This document shows, in pieces, positions 27,430-36,812 of a stretch of 64,000 nt of DNA. The DNA is from Telmatospirillum siberiense (GTDB lineage Bacteria > Pseudomonadota > Alphaproteobacteria > Rhodospirillales > Magnetospirillaceae). The position numbers and the translations under genes are program-made. The stretch spans positions 1 to 64,000 of the forward strand of contig NZ_PIUM01000002.1 of assembly GCF_002845745.1 (NCBI RefSeq), in the 5' to 3' direction. Each line of letters opens with the position of its first letter. Position 1 is the stretch's first letter. The notes below the pieces were generated by a model. That model was not told where the DNA came from and did not search any database. It was given only the letters and a program-made list of their open reading frames with translations.

Positions 27430-29574
27430 TCAGTTCCAGCCGGCTGTCTTGCGCCGCAGGGTTTCCACCTCGCGCGTCAGCATTTCCACCTGCTCGGCGA
27501 ACAGGATCGCGCGCTGGTGTTCCTGTTGAAGCTGTTGAGCCAGCGCGATCAGCGGCGTTTTATCCAGATGACAGCCCATCGCGTAGCGTAAGACCGGTCT
27601 CAACCAGGCCGGAACCACTTTCAGATAGGGACGTAGTCCGCGCATGTTGCTTTGATACATCGAGCGGGTGGCGCCCCGCGTCATGCTGCCGGCGGTGTCG
27701 CGATACCAGAACAGGCTGTCCGGGACGCAGATCAACGAAAATCCGGCGAACAGCGCATGGACGAAGAACTCCTTGTCTTCGTAGCCGATACCGAAATCCT
27801 GGGTGTAGCGGACGGTGTCGAAGATCTTGCGGCGGATTAGCGCGCAGACGGTACCGAAAACATGATCCTGAATGCCACGTGTCAGATCGGCGCCGGTAAA
27901 CAGGTACAACCCACGGAAGCGGTCGGGGGCGTAATCCTGCATCGGCTCCTCGCCGGCGACGCGCTCGCAGAAACTGGTGACGATGTCCGCCCCGCGGGCC
28001 TGGGAGGCGGCGACCATGATGGAAACCATGTCCGGTTTCCAGGCGTCGTCGTCATCCAGGAACAGCACATAGTCTCCCTTGGCCGCCAGGGCTCCGGCGT
28101 TCCGCGCGGCCCCCTGGTACAGGTTTTCCTGGCGCACGATTCGCAATGGCCGCCCCTGCCATTCCTTCTCAAGCCTGGCCAAGCTGTCCTTCGAAACCTG
28201 ATCCCGGCTGCCGTCGTCGACGACGATGATTTCGATGTTGGGATAGGTTTGGTCCTGTACCGATTGCAGCGCTTGCGACAGGAGATGCGACCGCTGGAAG
28301 TGGGTGATGCAGGCCGAGACCAGCGGCAGCGGCGGCCGGGGACTTCCCGGTGGGACATTGGGTGGTGCCGCCGCGAGGCGGCGATGGCGTTCCCGCCAGA
28401 TTTCCCAAAGCGCGTCCTGCGAGATGGCGGGAGTGGGGCGCGGCAAGGCCTCGCGGCCGACCAGTTCGAGCAGTTTCTCGGCGACGCGTGCCGTGTCGGC
28501 GGGCGGTCCCATGTTGTCCAGTCTGCTTTCCTCGGCCAGCAGGCTGGAGGCATCCGTCCGCGAGGTCATGAGAACCGGAACGCCTCGTGCCACCAATGCT
28601 CCTTGCAGGGCTCCCGCCAATTCGTCGGGACAGGGAAAGATGACAAGGCAGTCGAGCATCGACAGGACTGTGGCCGCTTCCTGCCAGGTGACCCAGTCGT
28701 AGTTGACCGGACGACCGTTGGCAGCCGGCTCGATCTCCTGGCGCAGCCTGTCGGCGGGAAGTCCGGGGTCGACGGACAGGATGCGCAACGAGACATCGGC
28801 CAGCCCGGCTTTTCCCGCCGGCAGGCTATCGCATGCGCGCAGGATGCGACGGGTCATTTCGCAGAAGGTGCCGGCTGGCTGGCTGGCGACGAAGACGATT
28901 TCACGCCGGATCGTGGGTTCCATGCGGAACGGTCCGGAATGAGTGGAATCGACCCCCAACAAGACCGGTTCGATCACATGCCGGGCCGGAAAGGCGCATT
29001 CGGCCGCCGCATAGTCCCTGTAGACGTAGTCGCTGGTGACGATGACCTCGTCGGCCAGTTCCAGGCAGGTGCGTTCGAAAAAGGCGTTGGTGACGGGCGC
29101 GATGTCGTTGACGAAGGACCCCAGTCCATCCTGGTAAAGCAGGCTGCTTCCGAAGGCCGTCACGATGAAATGGGTATCGCGATATCTGCGGCCGACGGAG
29201 CGTGCGGTCATGGCGTAATAGCCGAAACCACCCAGGTCCGGCACATGCACGACGTCGAAACGGTGCCGGCTGAGCCATTGATCGACGATCCATGCCTGCC
29301 GGCTGCCATGACCGCGCGTGACCACGGGTTCGTCGGGCGCTGCGACGAAAGTGACACCGGCCCGCTCATGCCGTTCCCGGACTCCGACGAACCTTTGGTC
29401 ATAGGCTTCGGCGGCGCACTCGACGATATGCACCAGGGTGACCCGATGTCCCCAGCCGGTCAGTTTGACCGCCAGTGCGAAATAGAATTCTCCGATGCGT
29501 GCCGGGGTATAACAGCCGGCCACCTCGGGAGTAATGATGGCGATATCGAGCGTTCTGTCCTGATCGGTCATCAT
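27430..29574 (-). CDS. Two-domain glycosyltransferase (GT4-like plus GT2)
   Basis: A 714-residue protein. Residues 1-400 resemble a GT-B glycosyltransferase of the GT4 kind: DIAIITPEVAGCYTPARIGEFYFALAVKLTGWGHRVTLV, RFDVVHVPDLGGFGYYA, then the donor half with DWVTWQEAATVLSMLDCLVIFPCPDELAGALQGALVARGVPVLMT. Residues 425-650 are a GT-A/GT2 domain: PLVSACITHFQRSHLLSQALQSVQDQTYPNIEIIVVDDGS and YVLFLDDDDAWKPDMV, with the DxD-type metal motif. A C-terminal tail of about 45 residues is a predicted coiled coil (QQLQQEHQRAILFAEQVEMLTREVETLRRK). Two catalytic domains in one chain suggest consecutive sugar additions on a repeat. It lies in the minus cluster 31040-26404. Confidence 0.87.
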   Translation of the reverse strand: MMTDQDRTLDIAIITPEVAGCYTPARIGEFYFALAVKLTGWGHRVTLVHIVECAAEAYDQRFVGVRERHERAGVTFVAAPDEPVVTRGHGSRQAWIVDQWLSRHRFDVVHVPDLGGFGYYAMTARSVGRRYRDTHFIVTAFGSSLLYQDGLGSFVNDIAPVTNAFFERTCLELADEVIVTSDYVYRDYAAAECAFPARHVIEPVLLGVDSTHSGPFRMEPTIRREIVFVASQPAGTFCEMTRRILRACDSLPAGKAGLADVSLRILSVDPGLPADRLRQEIEPAANGRPVNYDWVTWQEAATVLSMLDCLVIFPCPDELAGALQGALVARGVPVLMTSRTDASSLLAEESRLDNMGPPADTARVAEKLLELVGREALPRPTPAISQDALWEIWRERHRRLAAAPPNVPPGSPRPPLPLVSACITHFQRSHLLSQALQSVQDQTYPNIEIIVVDDGSRDQVSKDSLARLEKEWQGRPLRIVRQENLYQGAARNAGALAAKGDYVLFLDDDDAWKPDMVSIMVAASQARGADIVTSFCERVAGEEPMQDYAPDRFRGLYLFTGADLTRGIQDHVFGTVCALIRRKIFDTVRYTQDFGIGYEDKEFFVHALFAGFSLICVPDSLFWYRDTAGSMTRGATRSMYQSNMRGLRPYLKVVPAWLRPVLRYAMGCHLDKTPLIALAQQLQQEHQRAILFAEQVEMLTREVETLRRKTAGWN

Positions 29575-29612
29575 CGGCTCCAGCTACCGGACGAATGTCG
29601 GGGTGGCCCCCT

Positions 29613-31040
29613 TCAGCGCTTTCTTTCTCTGGCGAGAAAAGTTGGAAAGAGGGCGTGCGACTCGGCCGCCAAACATTCACCGAGCGCCTTGCTGAAGACT
29701 GTCCGCAATTGATCGAGAGTATAGTCGAAATGATCGCCCCGCCGCGTCAGCAAATCGCCGAGACAGGATACGCATTCACAAATGAACTCATGACGCGCCC
29801 GTTCGTCGGTGGTGCGATCCTCCGGAGCGAACCGGCGGACCAGGGCCCCGGACGGCGCATCCAGTCCAAGATCCAGAACGGAGGGATAGCCCGACTCCAG
29901 CAGCACTTCCAATCCATGGCAATGATGCTTGTAGTCATCGATGTTGGCGAGGGAGTGCAGCCGCCCGGATGCGAATCTAGCGTTCCGCTCCGCCATTTCC
30001 TCTTCGGACAGCCAGCGTTGCATGAGCATGCCGACGATGACCGGGATGTCGATTCCCGTCCGGTTGGTGAACATTGAGAGGCTGCGGCCCGAAGCCAGGA
30101 TGTCGACGATGGTCGAATCCTGCCCCAGATGGTTCAGAAAATAGCCGTCGTAGTTTTCGTTGCTGAGCAGCGCCCGGTTCAAATTAAGGTTCTCGCACTC
30201 GATGGCGTCGTTCAATTGGCGGAACAGATAGGAGAGCTGATCGCAGTCGCGACTGGCGAAGACGTAGCGGCGGATCCCCTTTGCCTGGGCAAACGCTCTT
30301 AGATAGAGAGCGTAAGTCAATAGGAAGGTACAGAATGGGCCGACGACGACGTGGTGGAAGCGGTCGGCTCCGGCCGGTAATTGTCGCAGCCGCAATTCGC
30401 GGATGACAAGGGCCAAATGGCCGACGCCGGCGTCTCGCAGGAAGGTTTCCCAGGGGACGAGCTTGTGATCCTCGATCAGTTCGCTGGCGATGCCGAATTG
30501 GGCGGGAACCAGCAGATCCGAATCAAGCTTATCGCCGTGATGGCAGCGGATCGTATATTTTTCCAGCAGCACCGGCCAGATCGTGCCGCGCGACTTGCCC
30601 CAGTTGCCGACGACCGGGGGCGCCATGGTATGGAAGCCGCAGATGCCGCGCAGAATGTCGCCGACGAAATCGGGCCCCATATACATGTCGGAGACGACCA
30701 GGTCTTCGGGCCGGACCCGGGTGATCTGCCGGCGAATGGGAAGAAGCTGTTCCTTTTCGGCGGTGATTTCCAAAGCCAGCAGTTGGCGGGCCCGCAACCT
30801 GTCGACGCCGAATTGTTCGTGCAGGCATTGGTAGATCGCGTGGATGACGTAAGGCTGGCCGATTCTGTCGAGATAGGACTGGGCGCTTTTGCGGAGCTTG
30901 GCGAAACCGGAAAGGCCGGAGGTTTCTTCCACTAATTGGAAAATATACTCGTGTCCGATACCGAAACGCGCGACGAGTGTGTCGAACACGTCCCAGGTGT
31001 CGACGACGGGATGCGTCCATTTATCGACGGGATAGGACAT
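29613..31040 (-). CDS. HAD-superfamily hydrolase-like protein (COG5610 type)
   Basis: A 475-residue protein beginning with HAD motif I, VVDTWDVFDTLVAR, which corresponds to FDxFDTL of the COG5610 group and has its nucleophile candidate Asp17 in place. Later landmarks are VSDMYMGPDFVGDIL (motif II region), GDKLDSDLLVP (the acidic motif region) and a second half with RRYVFASRDCDQLSYLF and STIVDILASGRSL, the segment that gives this group its typical length. These large HAD proteins are found in LPS and capsule loci; the substrate is unknown. It is the first gene of the minus cluster. The longer relative at 52249-54699 has lost the nucleophile. Confidence 0.75.
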   Translation of the reverse strand: MSYPVDKWTHPVVDTWDVFDTLVARFGIGHEYIFQLVEETSGLSGFAKLRKSAQSYLDRIGQPYVIHAIYQCLHEQFGVDRLRARQLLALEITAEKEQLLPIRRQITRVRPEDLVVSDMYMGPDFVGDILRGICGFHTMAPPVVGNWGKSRGTIWPVLLEKYTIRCHHGDKLDSDLLVPAQFGIASELIEDHKLVPWETFLRDAGVGHLALVIRELRLRQLPAGADRFHHVVVGPFCTFLLTYALYLRAFAQAKGIRRYVFASRDCDQLSYLFRQLNDAIECENLNLNRALLSNENYDGYFLNHLGQDSTIVDILASGRSLSMFTNRTGIDIPVIVGMLMQRWLSEEEMAERNARFASGRLHSLANIDDYKHHCHGLEVLLESGYPSVLDLGLDAPSGALVRRFAPEDRTTDERARHEFICECVSCLGDLLTRRGDHFDYTLDQLRTVFSKALGECLAAESHALFPTFLARERKR

Positions 31041-31600
31041 AAAGACTTATTTTCTATCAAATTTTCGAGCCGAACCCATGATTAAGGTGTCCGCATTAAT
31101 TTCGGGTTAACACATTGGGTGCGCCCGGGATGATCTGCGGCATCCGTCGGTGAGTGATGCTCAGAGGGGACGCATTTCCATTCCTGACGCAGAATCTCTC
31201 TTGCATTAATCATTTAGGTAGGATTTCCCGTCATCCTGGTGCCTCTTGGCTGTGTCTTTCAGTGTGATGACGGCGATGGCGCACCCGGCACCGGCTGAAC
31301 ATTCACGGCTTGGGGTGGAAATGCATTGTTCTGTCTGAGGTGGTCATTGTATGAAGGGGCGGGATCAGAGTAATCAAGACGGGGATTTGAACGAGGTTGC
31401 GATAAACATCTCTAATGTTTGCCAAATACCTATTATTTTAATGTGCCTTTTCCGCGAATTCCTGTTTGGTTGAATTAACGACATTATTCGGTTCGTCCTG
31501 CTTCATAGCGCTTTTTGCGTGATGATATCGAAGGTTATATTCTGAGCGCAGGATCGCTTTTGCGCTAATGTGATCCCCCCGGTTTGTAGAGGAGTGTCGA
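31041..31600. other. AT-richer intergenic region between divergent glycan genes
   Basis: This 560-base gap separates the divergent genes at 31040 (minus) and 31601 (plus) and must hold their promoters. It is visibly AT-richer than the flanking flagellar DNA. AGCGCA/TGCGCT (31545-31550 with 31561-31566) forms a small hairpin 35-56 bases before the plus-strand gene. I could not assign -10/-35 boxes with confidence. A 40-codon frame at 31351-31473 has poor support and is not called. Confidence 0.5.
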
Positions 31601-33580
31601 ATGGGGTATCCGTACTATTATCATGCGCCGATGTTTCCGAGCCGTGCCGCGGTTCTTGACGTCGGGCTCAAATGCACGCACTCCTGCCGGTTTTGTTATT
31701 ACAGTTTTCTGGATGGATCGACCGATCAGTTCAGTGGGATGCGCCATGCCAAGTTCCGGGAAGGTGCCGCGCTTCGGGATGTGCTCACCCAGTTGAAGGC
31801 ATCCGGTTTCCTGGCTTTCGACATCACAGGGGGCGAGCCGACGCTGCATCCTGACATCATCGACTTGATCCGTTACGCCGAAGTGGATCTGGGGATGAGC
31901 GCCAGACTCATCACCCTGGGACAGTTCCTGATGAAAAAGCATCGGAACGGAAAACGGGATCGGTTGATCGAGGATCTGCTTGACGCCCAGTTGACGAATT
32001 TTCTGTTTTCCTGCCACGCGGTTGACGAGACGTTGTTCCAGCACTTGACCGGAGGGTCGTGGCTTGTCCAGCGGGATGCGATGAATCTCCTGGATGAGAA
32101 GGGGATTCAGTATACCAGCAATACGACCGTCTGCGCTGATAACTATTCTCACCTACCGGATCTGGCGCGAGAAATATTGAAGCATAATGTATATCTTCAT
32201 AATTTTATCGCGATGAATGCGTATCATTACTGGTCAAAGGAAGGTCGTGCCGCCGGAGTTCAGGCCGGATACGTCGAAATGGGCCACTATCTGCGGGAAG
32301 CGGTGGCTATCCTGGAGGAAGGAGGCGTTGCCGTTAATATCCGCTATGCGCCCCTGTGCACGATGGCGGGTGTCGAAAAGAACGTCGTCGGTGTCGTGGG
32401 GGTGCGCTACGATCCCTACGAATGGATGAACGCCGTCAACCACCAAAGCCCCGTTCCCACGACGGACGGCCAGCGGCTTCCCTTGCAGGGAGGGCAGATC
32501 GAGCGGGTTTTCGGGCTCGTCGAGAAAAAGGAAGTCGTGAACGGTGTCAAGCTCATCGCGGCCCGCGGCATTCCCGGCCATCCTGACGGTTTCAACAAGC
32601 TTTTTTCCGCGGAATGCGGCTCGTGCTCGGCGCTCAATGTCTGCGACGGCTTCGCGCCGTCCTATCTTTTTCAGCATGGCACGATGGACGCCGTCCCCTA
32701 TATCGGCTCCAGCCGGGGTGATCTGCTCGACAATGCGAGGATGGCCTATACCGCCCCGTTTTTCGTAAAGCGTCGCCAGGGCGCGGATATGAAGTCCGTC
32801 GTCCGCAGGGCGTTGCATCCCCAGCCGATTGGCGCCAACCCGAAGGTTTCGATCATTGTCACCTGCTACAATTACGAGCGGTACTTGGCTGGAGCCCTGG
32901 AAAGCGCGCTGAAGCAGACGTATGAAAATTTGCAGGTGATCCTGGTCGACGACGGTAGCACCGACGATAGCCTTGCCGTCGCCATGACTTACGGGATCAG
33001 ATATCCGGAAAAGTTGACGGTGATACGTCAGGACAACTCCGGCCAGCCGGCGATCGCCCGCAACAAGGGGATTGAACGCTCGGATGGCGAGTTGATCCTT
33101 TGCCTGGATGCCGATGATCTGCTCGCTCCGACGATGGTCGAGGAGTGCGTCGATTGGATGCGCCGCCATCCGGAGACATCGATCGTCTATCCTTGCATGC
33201 ACGATTTCGGAATTAAGGAAGGGATCTATGACGCCAAGCCATATTCCTTCCCCATGCTGCTTCTGGGAAATTTCCTGCCTTATTGCAGCCTCTACAAACG
33301 TGAGGTGTGGGAGACCGTCGGCGGGTACCGCACCAATGTGCGCGGCTGCGAGGATTACGACTTCTGGGTTGCGGCGGGTGGATTGGGATATTTCGGCAAG
33401 CAAATACCCCGGGTTCTTTTCCACTATCGCAATCATCAGGAGGGCATATACCTGACTGATGTGAAGCCGAACTATCCGGAAAAATTCAGGCAGATCATTT
33501 TGAATAACAGCGACCTTTACCCGCCGTCGATGGTTCGGCAGGCCAAGTCCGGCGAGCCCATCGCGCTGGTGGTTTCTTGA
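31601..33580 (+). CDS. Radical SAM protein fused to a GT2 glycosyltransferase
   Basis: A 659-residue fusion. Residues 15-390 are a radical-SAM enzyme: the cluster motif CTHSCRFC (Cys25, Cys29, Cys32), FDITGGEPTLHPDII (SAM-binding GGEP), and an auxiliary-cluster-like ECGSCSALNVCDGF (Cys339, Cys342, Cys348). From about residue 415 a GT-A family 2 domain follows: PKVSIIVTCYNYERYLAGALESALKQTYENLQVILVDDGSTD, LILCLDADDLLAPTMVEEC (DxD-like) and VRGCEDYDFWV. Such a fusion could couple radical chemistry on a sugar or protein to its transfer. GAGG precedes the ATG. The gene is isolated on the plus strand between two AT-rich gaps, and its base composition is lower in GC than the flagellar block. Confidence 0.87.
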   Translation: MGYPYYYHAPMFPSRAAVLDVGLKCTHSCRFCYYSFLDGSTDQFSGMRHAKFREGAALRDVLTQLKASGFLAFDITGGEPTLHPDIIDLIRYAEVDLGMSARLITLGQFLMKKHRNGKRDRLIEDLLDAQLTNFLFSCHAVDETLFQHLTGGSWLVQRDAMNLLDEKGIQYTSNTTVCADNYSHLPDLAREILKHNVYLHNFIAMNAYHYWSKEGRAAGVQAGYVEMGHYLREAVAILEEGGVAVNIRYAPLCTMAGVEKNVVGVVGVRYDPYEWMNAVNHQSPVPTTDGQRLPLQGGQIERVFGLVEKKEVVNGVKLIAARGIPGHPDGFNKLFSAECGSCSALNVCDGFAPSYLFQHGTMDAVPYIGSSRGDLLDNARMAYTAPFFVKRRQGADMKSVVRRALHPQPIGANPKVSIIVTCYNYERYLAGALESALKQTYENLQVILVDDGSTDDSLAVAMTYGIRYPEKLTVIRQDNSGQPAIARNKGIERSDGELILCLDADDLLAPTMVEECVDWMRRHPETSIVYPCMHDFGIKEGIYDAKPYSFPMLLLGNFLPYCSLYKREVWETVGGYRTNVRGCEDYDFWVAAGGLGYFGKQIPRVLFHYRNHQEGIYLTDVKPNYPEKFRQIILNNSDLYPPSMVRQAKSGEPIALVVS

Positions 33581-33960
33581 CGGTGAAAACGACCTAGAGC
33601 ATTGAGTTATTCAGATGATTCAATGCTCTAGACTCTGCAAGAGCGAAAAAGCTCCGTTTTTTCAACGCTCGAGCGCCGCGCAGGCTGGAGTGCAAAGACG
33701 AAATTGTTGAATCCTCTGTTTGTGTCAATGCACTAGGGTTGGTGGGGGAGTGGTGTCATGAAGGTTCGCCCGTTATTCCAGCGAACGGATTTGGTCTCCG
33801 ATTGCAATTGGAAACCGAGACATGGCGTAATGCATCCCATGCATGGTGACTCCTCCACCGAGATCGCAATATCGCTCTTAACAAGACGGCTTAACGGCAT
33901 TACGTAAAAAGTGTCTTCCATCTATGAGCTGAATTTGGTCGGATCTGCGGAGTTCTAATA
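33581..33960. repeat. Intergenic region with 12-base inverted repeat
   Basis: Thirteen bases after the radical-SAM/GT2 stop, CTAGAGCATTGA (33594-33605) and TCAATGCTCTAG (33620-33631) form a perfect 12-base inverted repeat with a 14-base loop. A weak GAGC/GCTC stem followed by six T (33641-33662) comes next and may help termination. The remaining 300 bases are AT-rich and contain no supportable gene; the promoter of the next gene is presumably here but no clear boxes were found. Confidence 0.6.
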
Positions 33961-35688
33961 ATGAAAAGGGTTCTTTTCCTTATTCCCATGCACGTCGAAT
34001 TTGAGAGCTTCGTTAATCCCATTTTTAATATGAGAACATTTGCGAAGTCCGACGGAAAAATTTTCTCAACGCTAGCGACGGATCTACCCATCGGCCCGCT
34101 ATCGATGAGTGCGTATATAAAGAAGTTTGAAGATGTCGATGTTAAATTAATCGACTTTAATGTTGAGGCTATGCTCGCTCCGACATTTAATTACGATCGG
34201 TTCTATGACTTCTGTTATGACGTCATGAAGGATCTCTCATTCGTTCCCGATATCGTTGGGGTTTCGTCGCTGTTCGGGCCGTCTTTCTTTAATTTTATAG
34301 ACTGCGCAAAGGTCGCAAAATCCCTGTTCAAGGATGCTTTGGTTATCGGCGGAGGAAATATTCCGACAAATAGTTATAAATATATTTATAACGACTTGAA
34401 ATGTGCATATTTTGACGCTCTGTGTTTCGGTGAGGGGGAGAAGCCTCTTCTCGCGCTGCTTCGGGCTCCGGATGTTCGTTCCTATCTAGAGGAATCGAAT
34501 TCGTGGATCACCATGGATAAAATTCGGAATAGTCCAGCTGGATTTTTTCCGGTGCATGATTTCATAGAAAATCTGGATGAAATCCCCTTTTACGACTATG
34601 GGTTGGTGGACATCACCCGACATGGCTTGAACCCTTTGACAACAGGGTTCAAGGCTGTGATCGATGCTGGTCAGAAGCAGAGTTATCACGTCATGACCTC
34701 AAGGGGATGTCCCTATTTCTGCACCTTCTGCGCCTCCCATCGTGTCCATGGACGCAAGATGCGCTACCACAGCCTTGAGCGTGTAAGGGAAGATCTGGTC
34801 AGGCTGAAAAACGAGTGTGGGGCACAGACAATCATCTTTCAGGATGATCACCTGATGAGTGATCGGGAGCGAGTCTATGAAATCCTTCGAATGGTGAAGG
34901 AATTGGAGTTCAGTGCTCTGTTTCAAAACGGATTGACGCTCTATGCCCTGGATCGTCCGATGTTGGAGGCGTTTTACGATGCCGGCGTTCGCCACCTGGT
35001 CCTGCCTGTTGAATCCGGTAGCGAAAAAGTTCTTAAGGAACAGATGCATAAGCCGCTAAAGATAAAAATATCAAAACGTGTGGCAGAGGATTGTCGAGAT
35101 CTCGGTATTTATACGAATACCAATATTCTGATCGGAATGCCGGGAGAAACGAAGAAAGATATTGATGAGGCAATTGAAAATCTTAAAGATATACCGGTAA
35201 ACTGGTTTAATATTGCGTGCGCCAGTCCCTTGGCCGGCAGCGAGATGCATGAGATTGCCTTAAGAAAAGGCTATATTAGTGGAGAGGTCTTGGGATCTGA
35301 TTACCACAAGGCATTGATTGAAACCGAAGATTTTACTCCTGAGTTTATTCAGGAAAAACGATATCTCATGAATCTTGAACTGAATTTTGTATTCAACAAC
35401 GACATGCGGTGCGGAAGATACGACCTTGCCGTCAAAGGCTTCGACAACGTATTACGGTTCCGCTCAGACCACGCTTTTGCGTATTATTTTCTTACGAAAT
35501 GTTATCAGGAGCTTGGTCTCGAGAATGACCACCAAGAAGCATTAGAAGGATACCTGAAGTATAAAACAAACCCGTCCTGGCAGAAGTATTTTGAGTATTT
35601 CAATCTACCGGATGATCCGAGCCAGTTTGATGCCGTTTATCAAAAATCGATGAATACCGGGAAAGGAAGCGCGATCGAGCGAGTTTGA
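33961..35688 (+). CDS. B12-binding-type radical SAM protein with C-terminal helical repeats
   Basis: A 575-residue protein. Residues 1-165 resemble the Rossmann-like B12-binding domain seen in many radical-SAM proteins (VLFLIPMHVEF, IVGVSSLFGPSFFNFIDCAKVAK, ALVIGGGNIPT, then ALCFGEGEKPL); a DxHxxG cobalamin motif is not evident. The core has CPYFCTFC (Cys250, Cys254, Cys257), IIFQDDHLMSD, VLPVESGSEKVL and NILIGMPGETKKDID. The last 110 residues look like a TPR pair (YDLAVKGFDNVLRFRSDHAFAYYFLTKCYQELG). Likely reactions include methylation or rearrangement of an unactivated carbon. Codons and base composition are clearly more AT-rich than in neighbouring genes, a sign of acquisition from another genome. 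It stands alone, ending in a terminator-like hairpin. Confidence 0.85.
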   Translation: MKRVLFLIPMHVEFESFVNPIFNMRTFAKSDGKIFSTLATDLPIGPLSMSAYIKKFEDVDVKLIDFNVEAMLAPTFNYDRFYDFCYDVMKDLSFVPDIVGVSSLFGPSFFNFIDCAKVAKSLFKDALVIGGGNIPTNSYKYIYNDLKCAYFDALCFGEGEKPLLALLRAPDVRSYLEESNSWITMDKIRNSPAGFFPVHDFIENLDEIPFYDYGLVDITRHGLNPLTTGFKAVIDAGQKQSYHVMTSRGCPYFCTFCASHRVHGRKMRYHSLERVREDLVRLKNECGAQTIIFQDDHLMSDRERVYEILRMVKELEFSALFQNGLTLYALDRPMLEAFYDAGVRHLVLPVESGSEKVLKEQMHKPLKIKISKRVAEDCRDLGIYTNTNILIGMPGETKKDIDEAIENLKDIPVNWFNIACASPLAGSEMHEIALRKGYISGEVLGSDYHKALIETEDFTPEFIQEKRYLMNLELNFVFNNDMRCGRYDLAVKGFDNVLRFRSDHAFAYYFLTKCYQELGLENDHQEALEGYLKYKTNPSWQKYFEYFNLPDDPSQFDAVYQKSMNTGKGSAIERV

Positions 35689-35712
35689 CGTATTTTGAGT
35701 GAAATTGATGCC

Positions 35713-35744
35713 CCCCTCCCGCGAGGGGCGGAAATTTCTTTTAA
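35713..35744 (+). terminator. Rho-independent-like terminator
   Basis: CCCCTC (35713-35718), a CCGC loop and GAGGGG (35723-35728) are followed by a T-rich stretch (AAATTTCTTTT), 25 bases after the radical-SAM stop and between convergent genes. Stem length is short but the U-tract is real. Confidence 0.6.
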
Positions 35745-35869
35745 AGTCAACGCCTATGCGCTTTCGCGGGGATGACGACGGAAATGATGTCACGAAGACT
35801 TTTTCCGCAGCCTGCTAGGGGTGGGGGAGACCTGCTTCGGGGGGCAAGAGTGATATCGTTGATGTTTGC

Positions 35870-36763
35870 TCATTTTAGTTTGCAGGCGAGAACCCGATAG
35901 TAATTATGGTACCCATCAGAGACGTTGAGCAGCTTCCTATCAATAATTTTCAGGCCAGAGCGTTCCATTAATTCAGTAAGCGACTGATCTGAAAAGAAGT
36001 TTATATGTTCGTGCCAGTGACGTTTCTTCTTGTGTAGTTCTTTCGATGTTTCATCATCGGAAAATATCGGTTCACGAGGAACTTCGACATAAAGCACCGT
36101 ATCGCGGTGCATCGAACGACCGATGTCGCGCACGACATCGCCCGGATAGGGGATGTGTTCGAGTACATTGGCGCAGATGATCAAATCATATTCGGTCGAT
36201 TGGACGGTTGCCTGTCCCACGAGTTCGCCCCCCGACACCACGGGGCGATCGCTAATGTCGTAGACATGCAGTAAAGAACGCTGAGCGGCGAAGGGTGCGT
36301 TCTGTCCGGTATCTCCACCCCAGTCGAGTATGCGCACCGGGAAATGTAGATGCGGGGAGAGGAAGTCCTCAATCTGCGGGACATAGGTTACACCATTGTT
36401 AATGGTGACGTTGGTGGCGAGATAACCGGGCTCGAAGCGCCCGCGCATCTCTGCGTAGGCGCTGCTGCGATAGCCATGATACATCGCATTCATCTCGAAA
36501 TTATTGAAGCGGATGTCGAGGAATAGCAAGCCGCAATCAGCGCATTGGACCGAGTTGCAAAGCGGATAGGCAAGTCCGGTGGGGATCGTCCGCAGGCCCC
36601 ATTCTGGGGTGATTTCCACAGCCTGCCAGCCGAAAGCGCGATAGGCAACAAAAGGCATCAGTATCGCCGGCGACCGCGCCAGATTACGACTACCGCAGCA
36701 CACGCAATTTTGGGCGATACGTTCGCCATCGTGGGAACCTATCGTCTGAACCGTTTCAGTCAT
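35870..36763 (-). CDS. Class I SAM-dependent methyltransferase with N-terminal CxxC pairs
   Basis: A 297-residue protein. The N-terminus carries CVCCGS and, about 55 residues on, CADCGLLF, a zinc-finger-like pair seen in sugar C- and other methyltransferases. Then come SAM motif I ILDWGGDTGQNAPF, a YDLIICANVLEHIPYPGDVVRDI motif (a post-I/II landmark typical of Methyltransf_11/23 members) and a C-terminal RSGLKIIDRKLLN. The ATG at 36763 has GAGGA 8 bases upstream; the frame extends to TTG 36784. It is the last gene of the minus-strand cluster running from 43433. A role in methylating a nucleotide sugar or glycan is likely; the position methylated cannot be told. Confidence 0.82.
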   Translation of the reverse strand: MTETVQTIGSHDGERIAQNCVCCGSRNLARSPAILMPFVAYRAFGWQAVEITPEWGLRTIPTGLAYPLCNSVQCADCGLLFLDIRFNNFEMNAMYHGYRSSAYAEMRGRFEPGYLATNVTINNGVTYVPQIEDFLSPHLHFPVRILDWGGDTGQNAPFAAQRSLLHVYDISDRPVVSGGELVGQATVQSTEYDLIICANVLEHIPYPGDVVRDIGRSMHRDTVLYVEVPREPIFSDDETSKELHKKKRHWHEHINFFSDQSLTELMERSGLKIIDRKLLNVSDGYHNYYRVLACKLK

Positions 36764-36812
36764 CCCGTTATTCCTCGGCAACACGCTGTTTCAAAGCGGG
36801 AATCTTCTTGTT

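Noticed and set aside
31351-31473. A 40-codon frame starting MKGRDQSNQDGD in the 31 kb gap
   Set aside because: Only a weak GAGG upstream, no family likeness and AT-rich context where short frames arise by chance.
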